Shown piece by piece: positions 6,788-13,401 of a DNA stretch of 22,827 nt (position 1 is its first letter; each line of letters begins with the position of its first letter). Position numbers and translations under genes: made by a program. The stretch lies in IMG/VR virus record IMGVR_UViG_3300045934_000051, positions 1 to 22,827 of that record. One strand, written 5' to 3'. The notes under the pieces are model-generated. The model was given only the letters and a program-made list of their open reading frames with translations, did not search any database and was not told the origin of the DNA. The stretch is from a virus.

Positions 6788-7762
6788 TCACCCCCACCGA
6801 ATGTCGTCCGCGGTTGTTTCCTCGGGGCTCGAGGGCCCCGTTTTCTTCGGCCGCGGAAATTTCTTGAGCCGCGCCGCATAGGCCGCGCGCAAGGTCGCGA
6901 GCACGCCGGGCGGCATGGATTCTTTCGCCGCCAGGAGGCCGGCGCCGACCTCCTCGAGCGCCTCGCGCGAGCGCGCCGCCGCGATCCGCTCGGCCCACCC
7001 CGGCGCCGCGCCCGGCGCCCCGTGCGCCCAGGCCCCGAGCCGCTCGCCGGCGGCCTCGGTGATCGGTGCGTCGAGCGGGAAATACTCGCGGTGTTGCGCT
7101 TGGAGCTTGATCGGGTGCGGCACGCCGGGCCGGTCGGCCATCAGGAGAAAACTCGCGGTGAGTTCGTACGGCAAATTCTTCTCGCAGATCGGGATCCAGC
7201 CATGCAACCCGGTGAGCGATTCTTTCGCGACGATCTCCATCTTGCCGCCCTCGCCGCGCCGCATTTCGACTTTCGGCTCGGCGCGGAAGCACAAGATCAC
7301 GTGCGCCCGTACCTGCAACAGGCGTTGCACCATTTGTTTGTGCCCCTGTTTCGGTTTGATCCAGGCGGCCATCTTCGCGGCCTCGCGCTTTTTCCAATCG
7401 TCGCCCGCGATGCGATCGAGTTCGGCCTCGTGTTGATCGAGGATCCCGCCCTCGCCGGCCCACTCGTGCGACATCGAATCGACGATGATCACCGGGTATT
7501 TCGCGGCGTCGGCGGCCTTGATCGCGTCGGTGTATTTCGCCGGCGTAAAGGGTGCCGTGAGATCACCGTGATCGAAACGAAACTCATCGGCGTAATGAGC
7601 CGCGCGGCCAGCCTCGGTATCGAGGCACACGAAAGGCACCTCGCCGGCGAGCCCCTTCGCGAGCCGAAACGCCGAGAACGTTTTGCCCGATCCGGTACCG
7701 CCACTCAAGCCGATGAGTAACGACACTTGCGATCGTTTCGCCGGGCGAAATTCAAACGTCAT
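6788..7762 (-). CDS. RecA-like ATPase, Sak4-type recombinase
   Basis: 324 residues. Walker A is GGTGSGKT at residues 21-28 and Walker B is VIIVD at 91-95, followed by SMSHEWAGEGG. This is the minimal RecA core of phage Sak4-like (AAA_24) single-strand annealing or recombination ATPases. The central region (VRAHVILCFRAEPKVE, later LPYELTASFLLMADRPG) fits the same family. The extra C-terminal 90 residues are Ala/Glu-rich and likely flexible. Tandem ATGs at 7765 and 7762 overlap the upstream gene by 11-14 bp; the longer frame to 7843 is probably not used. It sits beside nuclease-like and methyltransferase genes, which fits a recombination or replication role. Confidence 0.85.
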   Translation of the reverse strand: MTFEFRPAKRSQVSLLIGLSGGTGSGKTFSAFRLAKGLAGEVPFVCLDTEAGRAAHYADEFRFDHGDLTAPFTPAKYTDAIKAADAAKYPVIIVDSMSHEWAGEGGILDQHEAELDRIAGDDWKKREAAKMAAWIKPKQGHKQMVQRLLQVRAHVILCFRAEPKVEMRRGEGGKMEIVAKESLTGLHGWIPICEKNLPYELTASFLLMADRPGVPHPIKLQAQHREYFPLDAPITEAAGERLGAWAHGAPGAAPGWAERIAAARSREALEEVGAGLLAAKESMPPGVLATLRAAYAARLKKFPRPKKTGPSSPEETTADDIRWG

Positions 7763-8333
7763 CATTCGTGAAATGCTCGAAGAGCGATCCTTGCGCCGGA
7801 TTGGCCGTAGCCATGGCATGAAGGATGCGCCCGAGTTTTTCAAGATTGCCGACGGCCTTTTGGACTTGCTCGCTCGCGTTCGGCGTGATCACATACGCTG
7901 CGTATTTCCGCGCGAAGTCGTCGCGCAGTCGAAACCCTTGCGAGGTGCGCGTCTTGTTTTCTTCTATCGGAAATCGCTTTGCTGACACGAGCGCCCGAAG
8001 ATGGACTTGAGGAAAAATAAAAATCGTGTCGTAGTCACCGATGACATACAGCCAGGAATTGTCGCGGCGAAAGATCCCCGATGGACAGTAATCGCCGTCC
8101 CGCGGCACCGCCTTCTCGGAGATCTCGATCCAGAGATTGCCGGTATGGGCATACAGTTCGTCGTGCTTAATCTCGATTCCTTGGCGCGATTCTCCAATTG
8201 CGTACTGATAGACGCGACTGGAATAGACCTGAATGATCAAGCCGATCGTGTGGCTGAGCGTGTCCACCACGAAATCCTGATAGAGCAGGCCCGATTCGAT
8301 TTTGTTGCGACGATAGGCTTCATACGTCGTCAT
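7752..8333 (-). CDS. Nuclease-like conserved phage protein
   Basis: 193 residues. The segment YQYAIGESRQGIEIKHDE, then GNLWIEISEKA, then NSWLYVIGDYDTIFIF matches a phage family I know with an E-x-K-x-D strand and a W-I-E strand, consistent with a PD-(D/E)XK-type fold. E and K of GIEIKHD and E of WIEI are candidate catalytic residues. ATGA coupling to the methyltransferase and overlap with the ATPase place it in a DNA-processing cluster. Activity is not proven by sequence. Confidence 0.7.
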   Translation of the reverse strand: MTTYEAYRRNKIESGLLYQDFVVDTLSHTIGLIIQVYSSRVYQYAIGESRQGIEIKHDELYAHTGNLWIEISEKAVPRDGDYCPSGIFRRDNSWLYVIGDYDTIFIFPQVHLRALVSAKRFPIEENKTRTSQGFRLRDDFARKYAAYVITPNASEQVQKAVGNLEKLGRILHAMATANPAQGSLFEHFTNDDV

Positions 8334-9346
8334 ACGGCCGCCTCATTCCCCCACGCGGCCCACCCCTCGATCGGTTCTCCTCGATGAAACAATTCGAGGC
8401 GTTTACCGTGCGGATAGAGCGTCTCGATGATGATCCGAAAGACGCCGGGCTTTTCACTGTGATCGGTGCGGCCGGTTTTCTGTACCGAATCGAAAAGTTT
8501 CGGCACGTCTGGCGGGCATGAGCCGCGCACGGCGAGCAATAAAAATTCGTGTCGTACTGAGTTGTAATGCCCGCGATTGTGGGCGTGCTTATCCCAGACA
8601 AACGAGGATTTGTACGTGAAGCCCCACGATCGAATCACCGCGAAAGCGTCCTCGAGGAGCGGCGAGGTCGTCCACAAAAACAAAACCGCGTTAGGCTCGC
8701 AGATCTCGGCGACCTTCATCGCGCACAGTTCGTCGAGGGTCATCGACGGGTAATGTTGCTCGGCGCCGCCCGACTGGACCGATCCGGCGTCGGCCTTGTC
8801 GTTGTAGCTCCACGGCGGATCGGCATAGATGACGCGAAATTTCGCGTCGGGAAGCTCGACACGTTGACGTAGTTTCTCGGCCGTGTCGTGGCGCTTCGCG
8901 ACGCGGTCGGCGCGGGCGGTGCGACTGTCGGTCTCGTGTAAGACCGCGTCGGTTGCCGCTAACGTCGTCAGCAGATCGAGCGGTTCGTCGGTGGTGGAAA
9001 CTCCACCACCGCGATCGTTTTCCTTCTCGCGTTTTTTGGGGTAGGTGGTGGAATTTCCACCACGCGGTTTACCAAGATCCTCACGGACCGTGTATCTGTC
9101 GACGCCAGTCACCTTCGCGATCTCTCGTTCAGAATGCCCCTCGGCCGCGAGTGTCTTGACGGCGTGTTGCCGTTCCTCGACGGAATATTTCACGTAGCCG
9201 CCGAGGCGTTGTTTCACCCAATCGTCGACGGACAACTTGAGCGCCTTCGGCACCCCGAGGCGTTGCGCCAGTGCGATCTGCCGCCAGCCGCCGGCGACGA
9301 CTTGACCGAGGGCCTGCGTGTATTCCTCGGCGTCTTCGGGCTTCAC
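8330..9346 (-). CDS. HTH / MT-A70 N6-adenine DNA methyltransferase
   Basis: 338 residues from GTG 9346. Residues about 1-50 resemble a ParB-type N-terminal region, residues 73-90 form a helix-turn-helix (SEREIAKVTGVDRYTVRED), residues 91-165 are a charged linker, and residues 168-338 are an MT-A70 methyltransferase. Motif IV is DPPW at 176-179 (YADPPWSYND), and HYPSMTLDEL follows near 198. The enzyme should transfer a methyl group from S-adenosylmethionine to adenine N6; phages use such enzymes to escape restriction or regulate genes. No partner restriction gene is nearby, so it is an orphan methylase. The linker carries two near-perfect DNA palindromes (8990-9010 and 9045-9063). Confidence 0.9.
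   Translation of the reverse strand: MKPEDAEEYTQALGQVVAGGWRQIALAQRLGVPKALKLSVDDWVKQRLGGYVKYSVEERQHAVKTLAAEGHSEREIAKVTGVDRYTVREDLGKPRGGNSTTYPKKREKENDRGGGVSTTDEPLDLLTTLAATDAVLHETDSRTARADRVAKRHDTAEKLRQRVELPDAKFRVIYADPPWSYNDKADAGSVQSGGAEQHYPSMTLDELCAMKVAEICEPNAVLFLWTTSPLLEDAFAVIRSWGFTYKSSFVWDKHAHNRGHYNSVRHEFLLLAVRGSCPPDVPKLFDSVQKTGRTDHSEKPGVFRIIIETLYPHGKRLELFHRGEPIEGWAAWGNEAAV
8990..9010. repeat. Palindrome 1 in methyltransferase linker
   Basis: A 9-bp inverted repeat (GGTGGTGGA and TCCACCACC) separated by 3 bases. It shares the box TGGTGGA with the second palindrome 35 bp away. It lies in the linker between HTH and catalytic domains, where protein sequence is likely unconstrained. Confidence 0.85.
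9045..9063. repeat. Palindrome 2 in methyltransferase linker
   Basis: A 9-bp inverted repeat (GTGGTGGAA and TTCCACCAC) with a single central base. Together with the first palindrome it gives four TGGTGGA boxes in 74 bp. Confidence 0.85.
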
Positions 9347-9361
9347 GCTATTCCCGCGCCT

Positions 9362-9856
9362 TCACTCGCTCATCGCCTCGGCGAGGCGCCGGAAGAGATC
9401 GGCCTGTTCCTCGGGCGTCAATTTCCACAATTTGAGTTCAGCCGCGAGCGACCGCATACGGCGTGTGATGTCGTGAATTACTTGCGCGCGCATGCCGGGA
9501 TGTTGCGCGATCGTTTCGATCGTGACGTACGCGGATTCGTCGATCCCCGCCGCGGCATCTTCTCGAATGTGGATAATCGCGCGTACGCGCATCCCTTCGA
9601 ACATCTGCCGAAACCGATTGAGAAACGAGCGCGCTTGCGCGAGGCGCCACTCGACCGCGGCCTCGGGATCGTTCCAATCAAATAGCCGCCGTCCATGATC
9701 GCGATCCCACTCGACGAGATCGGCGGCCGTCACCGATCCCCGGCTCTTGATAAACGCTAACGCTTGCCGTACGTGCGGCGCGGATTTCTGCCAGAGCGCC
9801 GGCGTGAGCCCGACGGGCGGATCGGGCGAGATTTGGGCGGCGGCTATTTCAGACAT
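9362..9856 (-). CDS. Hypothetical phage protein, helical
   Basis: 164 residues. Segments VRQALAFIKSRGSVTAADLVEW and RRLFDWNDPEAAVEWRLAQA match a phage family I have seen beside ParB/methyltransferase genes, usually with a tryptophan-rich DWNDPEAA motif; the fold is likely winged helix plus long helices. The C-terminal half (MRAQVIHDITRRMRSLAAEL) is helical. It starts ATG 9856 with AAAGG upstream and ends 15 bp before the methyltransferase. Function unknown. Confidence 0.75.
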   Translation of the reverse strand: MSEIAAAQISPDPPVGLTPALWQKSAPHVRQALAFIKSRGSVTAADLVEWDRDHGRRLFDWNDPEAAVEWRLAQARSFLNRFRQMFEGMRVRAIIHIREDAAAGIDESAYVTIETIAQHPGMRAQVIHDITRRMRSLAAELKLWKLTPEEQADLFRRLAEAMSE

Positions 9857-9859
9857 CGA

Positions 9860-9955
9860 TCACCTTTCTTTTCCTGCCTGCTTCGTTCGGTCCAGTGGTT
9901 TGTTACGTCCTTCGATCCCTCGGTCACTCGCTCGATATTTTTTTGCGTCGATCAT
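9860..9955 (-). CDS. Possible 31-residue basic peptide
   Basis: A short frame MIDAKKYRASDRGIEGRNKP with a basic end, closing just 3 bases before the next gene's ATG. No conserved motif and no clear ribosome site. It lies in a 168-bp gap (9857-10024) that is otherwise empty and somewhat AT-richer. Could equally be leader sequence. Confidence 0.3.
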   Translation of the reverse strand: MIDAKKYRASDRGIEGRNKPLDRTKQAGKER

Positions 9956-10024
9956 TGCTTGCACTGCGTCGCTCGATATGTGTTTGGATCGATGTGTCGT
10001 TCATTCTTTCGGCGCTCGCTTTAT

Positions 10025-10855
10025 TCAGTCCTCGAGCGCCTCGAGTACTTCGAAATCGCCGAAGCCGGCCGAGCGCCCCGGCGATAAGCCGACGGTGTAC
10101 CCGGCGAGCTTGAGAACCTGCAGGTATTCGGCGATCGTGATCACCGTGGTAGGAATCCACGCCGCAATCACGAATTCCGTTCCAGGGGCCAGGCGTTCAC
10201 TGCGCACAAACCCTTTGCCTTGCCCGTGATCGTTGACGGGGCTTTGCCCCTTGCTCAGGTTGCCATTTGGCGTGATGACGATCGTTTCGAAGCGGATATA
10301 CCGCGCGAGGGCTTGCTCTTTCCCGATCATCGGCAATGCCGAGACCATCATCGCGCGGAGGTTGTAGCGAAGGATTTGAATCCGCCCCTCGTGATCCCGT
10401 TGGAAGGCGTTGGTCGGCTCGCCGTCGGTATCCTTCACCGGACACCCGCCGCGCACCTCGTTGATGTACCGGCATTTCGCGATCACCCGTTGATACTCGC
10501 CGTACTTCGCAACGATCGGGGTCGTCAATTCGACGAGAAAGCCGAGGTCGGGCGGAATCTTTTTGATCTCGGGCCGGCTGAACCGACGATCCGCCCACTC
10601 GTACCCGCGCACGTCGACCCCGTCTGTCCAGGGTCGAGACACTTCGCGGAACATGCGAAAGTCTCGATACAAGATGGCAATGCATCGCGTAAATGTTTCC
10701 GGCCCAAATTCGGCCTTGAGGGTTTCGGCGGGCACAAATCCTTCCGCCTTCACCTTCAAGGCCATATTGACGATTGACTCGCGGTCGTACTGAATCGTTA
10801 ACACGACGTTGCCGTTACGCTCGGTTGTTTTCACCGCTGCGCTTTCCGTCGGCAT
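10025..10855 (-). CDS. RAMP/Cas7-like phage protein (C-terminal motifs)
   Basis: 276 residues with a strong ribosome site (GGAGGG) upstream of ATG 10855. Residues 158-175 (GRIQILRYNLRAMMVSAL) and the C terminus carry the order of motifs seen in RAMP/Cas7-type RRM folds: ERLAPGTEFVIAA at 220-232, a helix (IAEYLQVLKLAG), then the Gly-rich loop VGLSPGRSAGFGDFEV at 255-270. In CRISPR proteins this loop contacts RNA. No CRISPR array, Cas3, Cas10 or other cas gene is visible, so this is a stand-alone phage protein whose role is unknown. RNA or single-strand binding during replication is a reasonable inference given its place next to the initiator gene. The family assignment is by motif pattern only. 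Confidence 0.6.
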   Translation of the reverse strand: MPTESAAVKTTERNGNVVLTIQYDRESIVNMALKVKAEGFVPAETLKAEFGPETFTRCIAILYRDFRMFREVSRPWTDGVDVRGYEWADRRFSRPEIKKIPPDLGFLVELTTPIVAKYGEYQRVIAKCRYINEVRGGCPVKDTDGEPTNAFQRDHEGRIQILRYNLRAMMVSALPMIGKEQALARYIRFETIVITPNGNLSKGQSPVNDHGQGKGFVRSERLAPGTEFVIAAWIPTTVITIAEYLQVLKLAGYTVGLSPGRSAGFGDFEVLEALED

Positions 10856-11013
10856 GCTTTGTACCCTCCGATTCTTTTTGTTGAATGTTTCAGTGGCTCT
10901 GCTAACTCACTTGTTAGTTGTTCTCCCTCCGTGGCTGCATTGTTTTTTAACTCGGCCCGTGTCGGCCTCATTGCGTCTTTGGCTGAATCGTTTTGTGCTT
11001 CACTTGCGTTCAT
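10831..11013 (-). CDS. Possible small hydrophilic protein
   Basis: 60 residues, MNASEAQNDSAKDAMRPTRA at the start and a basic end; no hydrophobic core or motif. It overlaps the RAMP-like gene start by 25 bp and carries that gene's GGAGGG ribosome site inside its coding sequence, so it could be a coupling leader. Codon use is less GC-biased than in its neighbours. Its own ribosome site is weak. Confidence 0.4.
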   Translation of the reverse strand: MNASEAQNDSAKDAMRPTRAELKNNAATEGEQLTSELAEPLKHSTKRIGGYKACRRKAQR

Positions 11014-11067
11014 TACGTGTTAACTCGTTCGGCCTTGCGGGCCTCGTCGCGAATTGTGCGAGCCATT

Positions 11068-11901
11068 TCACACACCAAACCGTTGCCGAACCGCCGAGTG
11101 TGTTAACTCGCGCAAAATCCAGCGTTGAATCGTCGGCCCGCGTTCCTCTGGCTTCATGACCTCGAGATGCTTGCGAAGGCTATCGGAGGCGTGTTGCTCG
11201 AGGGTCGCTTTCGCCGCCGGCGCCAGGCGCTCATACGCGAGACGCGCGGCAATGGGGGCGTCAGCGAGCGGGGCGGTCGTCTCGTCGTCGGTCAGTTCGG
11301 GTCTGTCATGGCGAGACTGACGCGAAGCGGCAGGTTCTTTAGGTTCAGATGTACGTTCGATCTCTGTAGTTCTGTTCTTTAAGTTCAAGTATTTAAGTTC
11401 GCCGCCGTCTGGCGGCGCCTGTCGTGGCGTATTACGGCGGCTGTCGTGGCCTATTACGGCGGCTGTCGGCTCTATTACGGCGGCTGTCGCGCCTGAGACG
11501 GCGGCTGTCGCGGGCTCACAGGCGCCGCGCGGCGGCGGCTGTCGAGGGTTCACAGGCGCCGTATTACGGCGGCTGTCGGCCGTCGGTACCGACCAGGCGG
11601 GGCGGGTCGGCAACCGGTCGACATGGAAGCGATAGCGCGCGACTCGGCCGCGCGAGGCGTACCGCGACGGTACGTGGCCGAGGCGTTCCAAGATCCCACC
11701 CTGCTCGAGCGCCTTGACGATCTTTCGCACGCTCGAATTCGCGAGCCCGGTTTGCCACGCGACCCGTTCGACCGAGGGATACAAATCGTTGCCGCGGCCG
11801 CGGCGGTCACATTCCAAAAACGCGAAGAGTACGAATTTCGCCATTGGTGATAGGCCGGAATTCCAGATTTGATCTCGTTGCTGCCAGCTGTCGCCTGACA
11901 A
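11068..11901 (-). CDS. Phage replication initiator (HTH_36-type N terminus)
   Basis: 277 residues. Residues 10-90 (SGLSPMAKFVLFAFLECDRR, then YPSVERVAWQTGLANSSVRK and IVKALEQGGILERLG) are a winged helix of the kind found in phage and plasmid replication initiators. Residues 105-185 are a low-complexity Pro/Ala/Arg linker that coincides exactly with a DNA repeat array. The last 70 residues are helical (LAYERLAPAAKATLEQHAS). The layout, N-terminal DNA-binding domain with the origin inside the middle of its own gene, mirrors lambda O and ori-lambda. The initiator should bind the repeats and recruit the replicative helicase; no helicase or loader is visible in the window. Confidence 0.75.
   Translation of the reverse strand: MSGDSWQQRDQIWNSGLSPMAKFVLFAFLECDRRGRGNDLYPSVERVAWQTGLANSSVRKIVKALEQGGILERLGHVPSRYASRGRVARYRFHVDRLPTRPAWSVPTADSRRNTAPVNPRQPPPRGACEPATAAVSGATAAVIEPTAAVIGHDSRRNTPRQAPPDGGELKYLNLKNRTTEIERTSEPKEPAASRQSRHDRPELTDDETTAPLADAPIAARLAYERLAPAAKATLEQHASDSLRKHLEVMKPEERGPTIQRWILRELTHSAVRQRFGV
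11336..11402. other. AT-rich tract, candidate DNA-unwinding element
   Basis: About 67 bp with clearly lower GC than the surroundings, including GTTCTTTAAGTTCAAG and TTTAAGTTC-type repeats. It lies directly beside the iteron array on the downstream side of the gene. Coding is preserved (LKYLNLKNRTTEI), with AT-rich codons atypical of this genome. Confidence 0.6.
11430..11578. repeat. Iteron array, candidate origin of replication
   Basis: The 17-mer TATTACGGCGGCTGTCG is present exactly at 11430, 11452, 11473 and 11562, with variants keeping ACGGCGGCTGTCG or GGCGGCTGTCG at 11494 and 11528. Start-to-start spacing is 22, 21, 21, 34 and 34 bp, close to whole helical turns for the first four. The same DNA unit is read as TAAVI in one copy and DSRRNT in another, so it is conserved as DNA, not protein. 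Two copies of TCACAGGCGCCG fill the 34-bp intervals. Confidence 0.8.
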
Positions 11902-11911
11902 CGAACTTCCC

Positions 11912-12130
11912 CTAGCTGGCGCGCCGTTGTGACACGCGCGCCGGCGCGGCGGTGCCTCGTGAGGTCATAAATTCATCGATCCATGCCGCACAGAACCAGA
12001 TCCGCCGGCCGTGTCTCGAGACACGCAAGCCGTTGTTGACCATCAAATAAATTTGTTTGCGGCTCGGCGGCTTGCCGCCCTCTGGCGTCAAGTACGCGCG
12101 CGCACCGTCGATAGAAAACCATCGATTCAT
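11912..12130 (-). CDS. Excisionase-like HTH protein
   Basis: 72 residues. MNRWFSIDGARAYLTPEGGK, then SRKQIYLMVNNGLRVSRHG and RRIWFCAAWIDEFM match the HTH_17/MerR-type winged helix of small phage excisionases and regulators. It is coupled by ATGA to the ribbon-helix-helix gene and lies between the integrase and the replication initiator. An Xis or Cox-like role (directing excision) is plausible; it could equally be an early repressor. Confidence 0.65.
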   Translation of the reverse strand: MNRWFSIDGARAYLTPEGGKPPSRKQIYLMVNNGLRVSRHGRRIWFCAAWIDEFMTSRGTAAPARVSQRRAS

Positions 12131-12333
12131 GGCGCGGTCTCCTTCGCAATGGCGGATTCGGTTGGTCTGGTCTTCCGCTCGCGCGCCAGACCTTCGGCGA
12201 TCAATCGTCGAGCGGTTGAGCTTGGCGGGTTGCCCTCTCGGCTCGCCGCGCGCCAGAGATGCGCGGCGAGGCGGTCATTTAGGCGAATGGTAATTCGCCG
12301 GCAGAGGTAAAATTTGTCGGTTGCGTCTGACAT
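12127..12333 (-). CDS. Ribbon-helix-helix DNA-binding protein
   Basis: 68 residues. YLCRRITIRLNDRLAAHLWR gives the beta strand (ITIRL) and first helix, and SSTARRLIAEGLARE the second helix, the Arc/CopG/ParR-type pattern. The N terminus is short and the C terminus charged. ATGA coupling to the excisionase-like gene suggests a shared control unit. A candidate binder for one of the repeat arrays in the window (inference only). Confidence 0.65.
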   Translation of the reverse strand: MSDATDKFYLCRRITIRLNDRLAAHLWRAASREGNPPSSTARRLIAEGLARERKTRPTESAIAKETAP

Positions 12334-12408
12334 GAGGCCGAATGTACACGGCCGATCCGCGTCTCACTCATTCGCCCACACAAGAAAGTGGATCGTTCTC
12401 TCTGGGTT

Positions 12409-12588
12409 TCATGACGTTCGCGACAAAGTTTTTTCTTGACACGTTCTGGCGCGAGCTTCGATCCCGGCCTCGGCGAGCGTGGGGCGGTCGTCTGTTAATG
12501 GTGGGGCCTTTCTGGTCCCGCCATTTTTCGGAAGTCGTCCTGCTTTTGCTCCCTTGTTGAGCCCAACCGTCTTGCTTTGCGCGTCCAT
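12409..12588 (-). pseudogene. Fragment of a ParB/Srx-like phage protein
   Basis: A 59-residue frame whose MDAQSKTVGLNKGAK, then RPTLAEAGIEARART resembles the middle of a phage ParB-like family in which the motif PTLAEAGI is followed by a long helical domain. Here both ends are missing: a stop lies just upstream and the family's downstream part is replaced by CQEKTLSRTS and a stop. I read it as a relic. It may still be expressed as a short peptide. Confidence 0.5.
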
Positions 12589-13040
12589 CAATTCACCGAC
12601 ACGCCGCTCGGCGAGAATGCGTCCCGGGCACCTCGATCAACCACTGTCGTCGCGATTCGGTCGAGCGATGGACTAAAGATGCGCGACAGGCCGAGCACGA
12701 CGCGCAACAGGCACGCGCGTGGGATCTCTGGCTCGATTGCCATGAGCAACAGGCCATCGCCGACATGATCGGTGTGAGCGAGCCGACTATTACCGTCTGG
12801 TTTAAAGAACGAAAATCTTCGGAAATTAAACCGCCCGACTCCCGGCAAGACTTCGACATCTGGACGTTCGCCACGACCGACCGCGAGGGCGGCGGCCAGC
12901 AGTCCTATTTCGGCGCGGCGCCGACGGCGCACTCGAGCACGCGCGCACTGCGCCGGACGTCGTCGCGGCCTTCGCGATTGCCGACGAATTTCTCGATCGC
13001 CGTCGCAAATGTGCTAGCTCAAAAGCCGCCTGCCGGTTGA
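12586..13040 (+). pseudogene. Relic of a ParB/DNA-methyltransferase gene
   Basis: The only plus-strand coding remnant. The open frame carries ERWTKDARQAEHDAQQ, then WDLWLDCHEQQAIADMIGVS (a helix-turn-helix) and PPDSRQDFDIWTFATTD, ending GGGQQSYFGA, at 12640-12922. This matches the part of phage ParB-DNA methylases just before the conserved NLL...DPFAGGG block. After SYFGA the similarity ends abruptly and the frame runs on as unrelated residues. The ParB domain and the methylase catalytic block are absent, so it is a decayed fragment. Confidence 0.6.
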
Positions 13041-13224
13041 TTGTGAGTGTCATAGGCCGCGCACTACGCGCATGCTGACGGATTGGCGGCGCCTTGGTGG
13101 CCGAGATCGCGGAACGCGATCACGATCGCGCGCGGCTCGGTTTTCGATCGCGATCGCGCGTGCAAAAAAAGGCAAGGTTGAGTGTGATCGACTCGCAACG
13201 GAACGGTTGGAGTACCACGCATCG

Positions 13225-13249
13225 TCTGCAACGGATCTGCAACGGGGGG
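13225..13249. repeat. Left arm-type integrase site (candidate)
   Basis: One of two identical 25-bp direct repeats. Each is itself two tandem copies of TCTGCAACGG. It lies 97 bp to the left of the tRNA-like core. Confidence 0.7.
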
Positions 13250-13346
13250 CTTCCGTGGGGTGCCGTGGCGTTCCGCGATCTGCAAAAATGCACGGGAAAA
13301 CACACGACGGCATTTCAGGGCACGCGAAAAAACAAGGCAAAATCGC

Positions 13347-13385
13347 TTAGGAAACCGGTGCTCTATCCTGCTGAGCTACGGGCGC
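13347..13385 (-). other. attP core: 5' half of tRNA-Arg(CCU)
   Basis: Reading the minus strand: acceptor strand GCGCCCG (13385-13379), TA, D stem GCTC and GAGC with loop, A, anticodon stem CCGGT and loop TTCCTAA with anticodon CCT. After the loop the expected ACCGG is replaced by GCGAT, so pairing ends there and there is no variable arm, T arm or acceptor 3' strand. It is therefore a 39-nt half gene, as expected for an attachment core, and it abuts the integrase 3' end. Confidence 0.8.
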
Positions 13386-13401
13386 ACAATGACGCTAAGT
13401 C

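Larger units (their letters stand above)
13041..13401. other. Non-coding attP region
   Basis: A gene-free stretch between the methylase relic and the integrase stop. It contains the tRNA half, the left arm repeat, a TCTGCAA half match at 13279-13285 and clustered CGATCGCG palindromic sequence at 13103-13163. No open frame here has a recognisable product. Confidence 0.75.

Noticed and set aside
10025-10855. Remnant of a CRISPR-Cas system
   Set aside because: No array, Cas1, Cas3, Cas10 or neighbouring cas gene occurs. The protein is flanked by phage replication genes and has phage-like coupling, so only the fold similarity is retained as a finding.
12826-13053. Minus-strand frame MTLTINRQAAFELAHLRRRS
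   Set aside because: The beginning looks plausible, but the rest is Arg/Ser-rich and antisense to the methylase relic, which has the clearer similarity. No ribosome site.
13100-13200. Possible Rho-independent terminator near the A-run at 13165
   Set aside because: Read on the minus strand, the stem before the T run has only four weak base pairs (GAGT/ACTC). I do not call it.
13347-13385. Functional tRNA-Arg gene
   Set aside because: Only positions 1-38 are present. The 3' anticodon stem, T arm and acceptor 3' strand are missing, so it cannot be a working tRNA.
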